Shown here piece by piece: positions 49,352 through 56,529 of a DNA stretch of 64,000 nucleotides. The notes below the pieces were generated by a model. It worked only from the letters and a program-made list of their open reading frames with translations. It made no database searches and had not been told where the DNA came from. Numbering within the stretch: the first letter of the stretch is position 1; each line of letters opens with the position of its first letter. Source of the stretch: Marinobacterium_D sp050908845. Lineage in GTDB: Bacteria > Pseudomonadota > Gammaproteobacteria > Pseudomonadales > Balneatricaceae. The position numbers and the translations under genes are program-made. The DNA lies in contig NZ_CP194171.1 in NCBI RefSeq assembly GCF_050908845.1, positions 3,224,001 to 3,288,000 on the forward strand. Direction: 5' to 3'.

Positions 49352-49775
49352 CCCTCCATCAGTCCTGCCGACCAAAGTCTTAATCCGTCTCCATCCCGCG
49401 CCAACCGTGACCTCCAGGATATAACCACCTGTTTCCAGGGGTTTACCTCATATTTCACAGGTTTAAATTGGCACTCGAATCCCTATAATGCAGCGCAACA
49501 ACCGTGAAACTACAACTAAAAAATAAATCCTCACTCGCTGTATCCGGCCGACTAGCGTCATAAACGGGATAGCGCTGCAGGAATCTTGCTCCAGGGTGCC
49601 GACTAAACGGCGACCCACCCCGACTGATCCGCAGGCGATAGAGCCCCGCCCCAACCCGGGCGATCAGATCCGGGGGACGACACCTGAAATACGAACCGAT
49701 GTTCGTTTACAGAGCCAAAAGCCCTTGTCAGGTGCGTAACGAATCCCATTGTTTATTATCAATTGGCGTATTCCT
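49352..49775 (+). promoter_or_regulatory. mqo upstream region with long potentially structured leader
   Basis: This is a 424-bp gap. TATAAT at 49484-49489 (in CCCTATAATGCAGCGC) is a strong -10 candidate, which would give a leader of about 280 bases before mqo. The leader's last part has a nested structure: CACCTGA (49681-49687) pairs with TCAGGTG (49728-49734) around a perfect hairpin ACGAAC-CGAT-GTTCGT (49691-49706). No ORF with a ribosome site stands out. It may be a cis-acting RNA element. No known family was recognised. Confidence 0.45.
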
Positions 49776-51284
49776 ATGACTACAAAATCTGTCGACGTGT
49801 TGCTTGTCGGTGCTGGTGCGATGAGCACCACCTTGGGGATGCTGCTCAAGCAGCTCGATCCTGACCTGAAAATCTGTATGGTCGAACGACTCGACTATGT
49901 TGCCCACGAAAGTTCCGACGGCTGGAACAATGCAGGCACAGGACATGCCGCCTATTGTGAGTTGAATTACACCCCGAAAAAGCCTGATGGCAGCATCGAC
50001 ACGACCAAGGCTTTCAAGATCAACTCAGAGTTCGAGGTCAGCCTGCAGTTCTGGTCTTACCTGGTCGAGAAAAATGCACTCCCCTCCCCCCGACAGTTCA
50101 TCAACCCCACACCGCACATCAGTTTTGTCTGGGGTGAAGAGAACGTCGACTTCCTGCGCAAGCGCTATGCCACCCTCTCCGCCACTCCCTCCTTCGCGGA
50201 CATGGAATACAGCGAAGATCCCGAGGTGCTGCGCGAGTGGATGCCGCTGGTCATGCAAAACCGCGACCCGGCCGAGAAAGTGGCCGCCACACGCGTCACG
50301 TACGGTTCCGATGTGAACTTCGGCGAGCTGGCACGCTCCATGGCGAAATACCTGGGCACCCAGTCCAATTTCGACCTGCTGCTGAGCCGTATCGTCCACG
50401 ACCTGGACAAGCAGGAAGATGGCAGCTGGAACGTCACGCTTAAAAACACCGAAACCGGCTCAAAAGAGGTCATCAACAGCCAGTTCGTATTCCTCGGCGC
50501 CGGGGGCGGTGCTCTGCCTCTGCTGCAGAAGTCCGGTATCAAGGAAGGCCAGGGTTATGGTGGCTTCCCGGTCAGCGGCCAGTGGCTGGTCTGCAAGAAG
50601 CCGGAGATCGTCGAGAAACACCTGGCCAAGGTTTACGGTAAAGCCCCAATCGGCGCGCCACCGATGTCGGTCCCTCACCTGGACACGCGCATCATCGACG
50701 GCCAGCGCGCGCTGCTGTTCGGCCCGTTTGCCGGCTTTACAACCAAGTTCCTGAAGCAGGGATCTATCCTTGACCTGCCGAAAAGCATCCGTGCCGGCAA
50801 CATCAAGCCGATGCTCTCCGTCGCCATGCATAACATGGACCTGACCCGCTACCTGATCAGCGAAGTGATGCAGTCTCACGGCTCTCGTGTCGAAGCGCTG
50901 CGCAACTTCTTCCCCGATGCCCGTGATGAAGACTGGACCCTGGCCCACGCCGGTCAGCGCGTACAGATCATCAAGAAAGATGCGGACAAGGGCGGCAAGC
51001 TGGAGTTCGGTACCGAAGTGATCACCGCAGCGGATGGCTCGATTGCAGCACTGCTCGGTGCCTCTCCAGGCGCATCCACCGCCGTGTGCACCATGCTGAG
51101 CATCATCGAGAAGTGCTACATCGGCAGTCGCGGCAAAAGCGAGTGGAAAGAGCGCCTGAAGCAGATGGTGCCCTCCTACGGTGAGTCCCTCGCCGATAAC
51201 CCGGAACTGCTGCTCAGCATCCGCGAGCGCACCCTGGACGTCCTGCAGCTGGCCGAGACCGGCGAGAAAGCAGAGACCGCCTGA
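49776..51284 (+). CDS. mqo: Malate:quinone oxidoreductase
   Basis: This is a 502-residue FAD enzyme that oxidises malate to oxaloacetate and passes electrons to quinone at the inner membrane, an alternative to NAD malate dehydrogenase. Marks are the N-terminal dinucleotide fold VDVLLVGAGAMSTTLG, NNAGTGHAAYCELNYTP, the FLGAGGGALPLLQKSGI segment and the C-terminal LLGASPGASTAVCTMLSIIE. The ATG at 49776 (MTTKSVDV) is chosen by homology; an upstream TTG adds nine residues. The ribosome site is poor, which fits possible leader control. It is followed 66 bp later by yidD. Confidence 0.95.
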   Translation: MTTKSVDVLLVGAGAMSTTLGMLLKQLDPDLKICMVERLDYVAHESSDGWNNAGTGHAAYCELNYTPKKPDGSIDTTKAFKINSEFEVSLQFWSYLVEKNALPSPRQFINPTPHISFVWGEENVDFLRKRYATLSATPSFADMEYSEDPEVLREWMPLVMQNRDPAEKVAATRVTYGSDVNFGELARSMAKYLGTQSNFDLLLSRIVHDLDKQEDGSWNVTLKNTETGSKEVINSQFVFLGAGGGALPLLQKSGIKEGQGYGGFPVSGQWLVCKKPEIVEKHLAKVYGKAPIGAPPMSVPHLDTRIIDGQRALLFGPFAGFTTKFLKQGSILDLPKSIRAGNIKPMLSVAMHNMDLTRYLISEVMQSHGSRVEALRNFFPDARDEDWTLAHAGQRVQIIKKDADKGGKLEFGTEVITAADGSIAALLGASPGASTAVCTMLSIIEKCYIGSRGKSEWKERLKQMVPSYGESLADNPELLLSIRERTLDVLQLAETGEKAETA

Positions 51285-51350
51285 CAGAAGCCCGGCGTCG
51301 GCCCGCTGCCTACTGGCGGCGGACCGGCGAGCGGGCTATCCTGTGTCACG

Positions 51351-51644
51351 ATGATCACACCCAAACGAATAGCCTCTGCAGCCCGCAATCTCCTGGTCGG
51401 TTTTCTGACCCTGGTGATTCGCGCCTATCAGTACCTGATCAGCCCGTTTCTCGGTAGCAACTGCCGTTTCTACCCCAGCTGCTCCAGCTACGCCATCGAG
51501 GCGATCCGCAGCCACGGTCCCCTGAAAGGAAGCTGGCTGGCGCTGAGACGCATCCTGCGCTGCCACCCGTTCAGCGAAGGCGGCATCGACCCCGTCCCAC
51601 CCACCAAGTGCGGTTGCAACCAGACCGGGCAGCACCGATACTGA
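51351..51644 (+). CDS. yidD: Membrane protein insertion efficiency factor YidD
   Basis: This is a 97-residue YidD-family protein with the hallmark LISPFLGSNCRFYPSCSSYA and CHPFSEGGIDPVP. It has an amphipathic N-terminus that binds the inner membrane and aids YidC-dependent insertion. YidD normally sits in the rpmH-rnpA-yidD-yidC cluster. Here it is displaced, between mqo and an SLC5-STAC gene, so either this is a second copy or the cluster has been broken. Confidence 0.92.
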   Translation: MITPKRIASAARNLLVGFLTLVIRAYQYLISPFLGSNCRFYPSCSSYAIEAIRSHGPLKGSWLALRRILRCHPFSEGGIDPVPPTKCGCNQTGQHRY

Positions 51645-51675
51645 CCTGAAGCTCAGGCATCAGGATATCTGACAT

Positions 51676-53853
51676 ATGTTCTCTCCGGTTAGCGTTCTGC
51701 TGACGGTTCTGGCATACATGGCGCTGATCTTCGCCTTGGCTCAGTGGGTCGAACATCGCATTTCCACGGGCCGGACACGCTTCAACTCCGCCTGGGTCTA
51801 TGCCCTCTCCCAGGCCGTATTCTTTACCTCCTGGACCTTCTACGGCAGCGTCGGTTTCGCCGCCGCATACGGACTGCAGTTCTTCGCCATCTATATAGGC
51901 GCCATCATCGGCATGCTGCTGTCCGGCTTCACCTTTACACGCATGGTGAGAGCCAAAGAGGCGTTTCGTATCACCAGCATCGCCGACTTTCTGTCGACCC
52001 GTTACCGCCACTCACAACGGATCGCCTCCCTGGTCACGCTCATCGCCCTGATCGGACTGATCCCCTACATCGCGCTGCAATTGAAGGCGATTATTGATGC
52101 ACTGGACGTGATTACAAGCGGCGCTCAACAGGGTGCAGACTGGAACATTGGCGGCACCCTGGTGACCGGGTTGATGGTGCTCTTTACGATTATGTTCGGC
52201 GTCCGCCGGCTCGATCCGACGGAGCGCCATCAGGGCATGGTGGCAGCACTGGTGGCGGAGTGCCTGGTAAAACTGGTCGCCTTTCTGGCTATCGGTCTTT
52301 TTATCTCCTACCAGTTGTTCGATGGCCCCACCGACATCTTCGTCCAGCTGCGTCAGCAGGGGTTCGAGCGACTGCTGAGTCTGGGTTCGGGCCCAGATAC
52401 CGGGGTCAGCTGGCTGACCCTTATTGTGCTTGGCTTTGCCGCCATTCACTGCCTGCCGCGCCAGTTTCACGTGGCGGTGGTGGAAAACAGCGATCCCCAG
52501 CACCTGCGCACCCTGCCTTGGAGCTTTCCGCTTTACGCGGTGCTGATCAGCCTGTTCGTCATACCGGTAGCAGCGGCCGGTCTGCTGCTTGGCCTGCCGG
52601 CCACGGAGGGCGATCGTTTTATGCTGCTGATCCCCCAGCAGGCAGAAAGTCAGCTCTTCACCCTGACCGCTTTTCTCGGCGGTTACGCGGCCGCCACCGG
52701 CATGATTATCATCACCACCATGGCGCTGGCGACCATGGCATCCAATCACCTGCTGCTGCCGGTGTGCGAGAAAGTACGCTCCCTGTCAGGCATGCGCAGT
52801 TACCTGCTGCAGATGCGCTGGCTGCTGGTACTGATCATACTGTCCTTGGCTTACCTTACCGCCCGCGCCCTGACCGACTCCTACATCCTGGTGTCGATCG
52901 GGCTGATCTCCTTTGCCGCCGTGCTGCAGTTCGCACCGGCGATGCTGCTGGGCATGTTCTGGCGCCGGGGTAACGCCCGCGGCGCCTTCTGGGGCCTGAT
53001 GGTCGGCTTTGCCATCTGGTTTTACACCCTGCTGATCCCTGCTTTTATCGGCGAGGGGTGGATGAGCGGTGAACTGTTGACCCAGGGTCCACTCGGCTAC
53101 GAACTGCTGCGTCCCCAGCAGCTGTTTGGCATCGCTTCCTTGCCGCCGTTGAGTCACAGCGTGCTCTGGTCACTGAGCCTGAACAGCCTCACGTTTATTC
53201 TGCTAAGCCTGCTTTGCAAAGCCGGTAAAAAAGAGCGCCAGCTGGCCAAGGAGCTTTTCAAGTGCATGCGCGGCAACCCGCTGCTTAACCGCGCCCGCCC
53301 AACCGGACTCGATGCCTATATCAACCTAAGCCCCAAGCGGGAGGAAGCGCGCCGCATCCTGACCCGTTATTTGCCTCCCGGCAAAGTGGACTCCAGCCTC
53401 GATCAGCTCAAGGCTGACCTCCAGATCAGCGGCAAGCAGCAGATTACGATCATCGAACTGATGGAGTTCCACCGTATGCTCGAGCACCTGCTGGCAGGCT
53501 CCATCGGCGCTGCGGCGGCCCACAGTGCGATAGTCGAAGAGATTCACTACACGGAGAGGGAGTCGACCGACCTCAAGGCGCTATACAGCCACCTGGTCAG
53601 CGAAATACGCCCAGCCAGGGCCGAAAATAGCGACGCAGACGCTGATGGCTACAGCCTGCTGGTCGAACTGCAGCAGCAGGTAGAATCACTGGAGAAGGAA
53701 AACGCCGGGCAGCGTGACAAACTGGAACGGATCAAGCAGCGCCTTGAAGTGCAGTACGAGCAGAATTTCGATCTGAGAGTCACAGCGCAGCGGTTGAAGC
53801 AGGAAAATGCAGAGCTCAGGGAACGGATCGGGAATATAGAGCCCGGTAGTTAA
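51676..53853 (+). CDS. SLC5 (sodium/solute symporter)-STAC domain protein lacking a histidine kinase
   Basis: This is a 725-residue protein. Residues 1-515 form a 13-helix SLC5-type transporter domain like that of the CbrA/CrbS sensor kinases (QAVFFTSWTFYGSVGFAAAYG, then SIADFLSTRYRHSQRIASLVT). A STAC domain follows (about 545-645; ILTRYLPPGKVDSSLDQLKA, ELMEFHRMLEHLLAGSIGAA), and the protein ends in a coiled coil of about 70 residues (LLVELQQQVESLEKENAGQR to the end). CbrA/CrbS proteins continue with PAS and histidine kinase domains. Here none is present, and no kinase gene is adjacent. It may signal through a partner kinase or act as a transporter. Confidence 0.87.
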   Translation: MFSPVSVLLTVLAYMALIFALAQWVEHRISTGRTRFNSAWVYALSQAVFFTSWTFYGSVGFAAAYGLQFFAIYIGAIIGMLLSGFTFTRMVRAKEAFRITSIADFLSTRYRHSQRIASLVTLIALIGLIPYIALQLKAIIDALDVITSGAQQGADWNIGGTLVTGLMVLFTIMFGVRRLDPTERHQGMVAALVAECLVKLVAFLAIGLFISYQLFDGPTDIFVQLRQQGFERLLSLGSGPDTGVSWLTLIVLGFAAIHCLPRQFHVAVVENSDPQHLRTLPWSFPLYAVLISLFVIPVAAAGLLLGLPATEGDRFMLLIPQQAESQLFTLTAFLGGYAAATGMIIITTMALATMASNHLLLPVCEKVRSLSGMRSYLLQMRWLLVLIILSLAYLTARALTDSYILVSIGLISFAAVLQFAPAMLLGMFWRRGNARGAFWGLMVGFAIWFYTLLIPAFIGEGWMSGELLTQGPLGYELLRPQQLFGIASLPPLSHSVLWSLSLNSLTFILLSLLCKAGKKERQLAKELFKCMRGNPLLNRARPTGLDAYINLSPKREEARRILTRYLPPGKVDSSLDQLKADLQISGKQQITIIELMEFHRMLEHLLAGSIGAAAAHSAIVEEIHYTERESTDLKALYSHLVSEIRPARAENSDADADGYSLLVELQQQVESLEKENAGQRDKLERIKQRLEVQYEQNFDLRVTAQRLKQENAELRERIGNIEPGS

Positions 53854-53857
53854 TAAA

Positions 53858-53877
53858 ACGGCGCCCGCAGGCGCCGT
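53858..53877. terminator. Terminator hairpin after the SLC5-STAC gene
   Basis: A perfect 8-bp stem ACGGCGCC/GGCGCCGT with a CGCA loop begins 5 bases after the stop and lies between two convergent genes. Only a short T stretch follows on plus. On minus it is followed by TTTTATTAA, which gives a better terminator for the mscS gene. Confidence 0.75.
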
Positions 53878-53896
53878 TGAACATTCAAAGATCTAT

Positions 53897-54706
53897 TTAA
53901 TCTGACGCTTCCGCTTCGCTGCGATGGATCTGCATCTGCGGGAACGGAATAGTGATACCTTCCTCATCAAAGCGCAGTTTCACCTGCTCGGTGACATCCC
54001 AGAGCACAGCCCAGTAGTCAGCGGTCTTGACCCAGGGACGCACGTTGAAGTTAACGCTGCTGTCGGCGAGAGCGGCAACCACGACCACCGGCTCAGGATC
54101 TTTCAGTACGCGCTCGTCAGCAATCAGGATATCCATCAGGATCTTCTTGGCCTTGCGCAGGTCATCGTCGTAGCTGATACCAAACACCATATCCACGCGG
54201 CGGGTATCGCGCTTCGAGTAGTTGGTGATGACGTCTGAGTAGATACCTCCGTTCGGGATAATCACTTCGCGGTTATCGCCGGTGCGCATTACGGTGTTAA
54301 AGATCGCCACGTGCTCAACAATACCGGCAATGCCGGCCACCTCGACAAAATCACCTTCGCGGAACGGACGGAAGATAATCAGCAGCACGCCGGCCGCGAA
54401 GTTCTTCAGCGAATCCTGCAGCGCCAGGCCGACGGCCAGACCGGCGGCACCCACCAGAGCGATCAGAGAAGTGGTATCAACCCCCAGCTGCCCCAGGGCG
54501 GCAACGATAATAAACAGCAACAACAATACGCTGATGATCGATGAGACGAAATTGATCAGCATCTCATCAACCTTGGCACGGCGCATCAGCCGTCCGCAAA
54601 GGTTAACCAGGCGCTTGGTAATCCAGCGCCCGACAAAAAAGATCGCCAGTGCAAAAGCGATATTCAGCGCCCAGGGCACCACGTAGAGATCCCAGAAACT
54701 TTCCAT
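53897..54706 (-). CDS. mscS: Small-conductance mechanosensitive channel (MscS family)
   Basis: This is a 269-residue MscS-type channel with three N-terminal membrane helices (the first at about 12-30, LNIAFALAIFFVGRWITKRL; pore helix with GAAGLAVGLALQDSLKNFAAG). The cytoplasmic beta and vestibule domains follow (PFREGDFVEVAGIAGIVEHV, ITIPFPQMQIH). It opens under membrane tension and releases osmolytes on hypo-osmotic shock, fitting a marine habitat. The length is close to E. coli MscS (286). GAGGATC precedes the ATG. It is a single gene, convergent with the SLC5-STAC gene. Confidence 0.95.
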   Translation of the reverse strand: MESFWDLYVVPWALNIAFALAIFFVGRWITKRLVNLCGRLMRRAKVDEMLINFVSSIISVLLLLFIIVAALGQLGVDTTSLIALVGAAGLAVGLALQDSLKNFAAGVLLIIFRPFREGDFVEVAGIAGIVEHVAIFNTVMRTGDNREVIIPNGGIYSDVITNYSKRDTRRVDMVFGISYDDDLRKAKKILMDILIADERVLKDPEPVVVVAALADSSVNFNVRPWVKTADYWAVLWDVTEQVKLRFDEEGITIPFPQMQIHRSEAEASD

Positions 54707-54973
54707 TTAAAGATCCTCGATTCCTTGAATGCCCATAAAAGGCATATTTTACGAAGGGTTACGAGCGACTCTGCCCGCATCAACAGGAGAAGAATGATAG
54801 TGGGGCCAAATAAAGTCAATCGCACCGAGGCCCTGAGCCTGACGCCTGCGCTGCCTGACTATGTTAGTATTCGCCCCCTGATAACTTAGGGTGAACTTCA
54901 AGCGTTAGCCGCAGTCGAATTCAGCCTATCCAGACGACCTGAAACCCACCCTGGACCACTATCGGACAGCTGT

Positions 54974-55540
54974 ATGAAAAAAGTGTTACTTGCCGCCCTT
55001 CTTTCCGGCCTATCAACCTTCGCGTCGGCCGAATCCGCACACATCGCCGACGACGTTTATGTCTTTATGAACAGCGGGCCGAGCAACCAGTACCGCATTA
55101 ATGGTCGTGTTACCAGTGGCGAAGCGGTTCAGATACTTGACCGTCGCGACGATTATATCCAGATCAAAACCGAAGGCGGTCGTGTCGGCTGGGTTCCCGA
55201 GGCATTCGTGGCGTCCGGCGTCAGCGACCTGATCCATCTTCCCGAGCTTGAATCCGAGCTGGCCGCATCGAAAAAACGTATCGATGCGCAACAGCAGAAG
55301 ATCACCGTACTGGAGCAGGCCGCGCAGACGCGCACCCAGGAGAGCCAGGAAAGCCGTGCCCGAGTCGTTGAGCTGGAGAAGGAGATCGCCGCGCTGAAAA
55401 CACAGATCAGCAATATGGATCAGTCCAACCTGATCCGCTGGCTGACCCACGGCGGCCTGGTCGCCCTCGGCGGCGTGCTGCTGGGCCTGCTCGTGCCCTA
55501 CCTGCCCAAGCGCCGCAAACCGCGCAATGACTGGTTCTGA
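54974..55540 (+). CDS. SH3 domain and coiled-coil membrane protein (TIGR04211 family)
   Basis: This is a 188-residue protein with a signal peptide (MKKVLLAALLSGLSTFASA), a bacterial SH3 domain (about 25-85; VYVFMNSGPSNQYRINGRVTSGEAVQIL, GGRVGWVPEAFV), a coiled coil (about 90-155) and one C-terminal membrane helix (about 158-178) followed by a basic cytoplasmic tail (KRRKPRN). It resembles E. coli YgiM and the family defined as TIGR04211. A periplasmic SH3 domain may bind the cell wall, but the role is unknown. It is preceded by a 267-bp gap in which no specific element was assigned. Confidence 0.88.
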   Translation: MKKVLLAALLSGLSTFASAESAHIADDVYVFMNSGPSNQYRINGRVTSGEAVQILDRRDDYIQIKTEGGRVGWVPEAFVASGVSDLIHLPELESELAASKKRIDAQQQKITVLEQAAQTRTQESQESRARVVELEKEIAALKTQISNMDQSNLIRWLTHGGLVALGGVLLGLLVPYLPKRRKPRNDWF

Positions 55541-55646
55541 TCCGATAGCGCCAGCCAATCGTAATCATTGATGTTTTCCATTTCCAACCCGGACTGTTGG
55601 ACGGTTAAATAATCACCGACTTTAAGGATTAGGAATGGAGAGCTTA

Positions 55647-55898
55647 ATGAAACGTATCACTATTTTTGGCCGTGAAGGCTGTGGCTTCTGCAAACGCGCC
55701 GTGGAACTTTGCAAGATCAAGAACCTGGATTACCGCTATATCGACATCCATGTTGAGGGAATCAGCAAGGCAGATCTCGAAAAGACTGTCGGCAAACCGG
55801 TGGAGACGGTGCCGCAAATTTTTTGTGGTCAGGAGCACATAGGCGGTTATACTGAATTTGCGGCATATATCGAAGAAGCCCTGAGCGAGTCAGCCTGA
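55647..55898 (+). CDS. Glutaredoxin
   Basis: This is an 83-residue monothiol/dithiol-type glutaredoxin with the active site CGFC (GREGCGFCKRAV), the cis-Pro segment VETVPQIFCG and the GGYTEF glutathione-binding turn. It reduces protein disulfides and mixed glutathione disulfides in the cytoplasm. Two starts are possible. The ATG at 55647 (MKRITIFG, GGAG 6 bases upstream) matches the family start and is used. An ATG at 55635 adds MESL and also has an AAGGA site. Confidence 0.92.
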   Translation: MKRITIFGREGCGFCKRAVELCKIKNLDYRYIDIHVEGISKADLEKTVGKPVETVPQIFCGQEHIGGYTEFAAYIEEALSESA

Positions 55899-55980
55899 TT
55901 CGCCCGGGCGCTCGGCCTGATAAGATGTCTTGAGTCGCCAGCTAAAGCGGCGACTACCCAGACCAGAGAGGAGACTTACA

Positions 55981-56112
55981 ATGCTGACAACACTGGTAGT
56001 TCTGGCCTCGATCGCGGTTGCCGGCGCCGGCTGGTTCCTGCTGCAGGAGCAATCAAAACCAGCCCCCATACGGATCCGCATTGAAGACGAGCCTCGACGC
56101 CGGCGCCGCTGA
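55981..56112 (+). CDS. 43-residue single-pass membrane protein, unknown
   Basis: This is a short gene with a very good ribosome site (AGAGGAG, 7 bases before the ATG). The product has one hydrophobic helix (LTTLVVLASIAVAGAGWFLL, residues 2-21), then a polar stretch, then a basic C-terminus of five consecutive Arg. Predicted topology by the positive-inside rule puts the Arg tail in the cytoplasm. It lies 82 bp after the glutaredoxin gene in the same direction and before a terminator at 56241. No known family was recognised. The strong start signal and membrane helix make it more than a random ORF. Confidence 0.6.
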   Translation: MLTTLVVLASIAVAGAGWFLLQEQSKPAPIRIRIEDEPRRRRR

Positions 56113-56240
56113 TATAGGTTTTTCCGCCCTGTTCTGTTGTACGGGCCGACCTGCTCATCCTCGGTTCTGACCGAAACCTTTTGGACGGAAGGCCTCGAAG
56201 AGAATCTTCTGGACCAAACACCTGCTGTAACAGCCGATAA

Positions 56241-56275
56241 AAAAGCCCGAGCGCTAACGCCTCGGGCTTTTTTTC
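56241..56275. terminator. Bidirectional terminator
   Basis: An 11-bp stem (AAAAGCCCGAG 56241-56251 with CTCGGGCTTTT 56261-56271) is followed by more T on plus and has an A-run on the left. It serves the small-gene transcript on plus and the 73-residue gene on minus. Confidence 0.92.
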
Positions 56276-56307
56276 ATACGAAGAGCGGAACTCAGCGCGC
56301 CTGCCGC

Positions 56308-56529
56308 CTAACTGCCGGACGATTCGGCACTCGCCAACGCCTGTTCCACGTCCAGCGGCTTGAATTCGCCAAACCCCTCTTCCTCGGTCCACAGCTCAAG
56401 CCCCTGCTCGATGCGTACGACACCATCAAAGCGTTTTTTCAGGTAGGGCACTGCCTCTTCAAGGGTATCGATATCGCAGAGCATCACGCCACCGCGACCG
56501 TTATTGGTGGTAAACAGATAACTCTTCAT
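56308..56529 (-). CDS. Small uncharacterised protein, translationally coupled to the GGDEF-EAL gene
   Basis: This is a 73-residue soluble protein (MKSYLFTTNNGRGGVMLCDI at the start). It is acidic, mixed alpha/beta, and has no membrane segment or motif I recognise. The ATG at 56529 overlaps the stop of the upstream CBS-PAS-GGDEF-EAL gene, and GGAG lies 7 bases before it, so it is coupled to that gene. A GTG one codon earlier is also possible. It could be an accessory of the c-di-GMP enzyme, but only position supports this. Confidence 0.7.
   Translation of the reverse strand: MKSYLFTTNNGRGGVMLCDIDTLEEAVPYLKKRFDGVVRIEQGLELWTEEEGFGEFKPLDVEQALASAESSGS

Noticed and set aside
49440..49500. Possible sigma-54 promoter (TTGGCAC) before mqo
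   Set aside because: The required GC element at -12 with correct spacing is missing. The TATAAT to the right better fits sigma-70.
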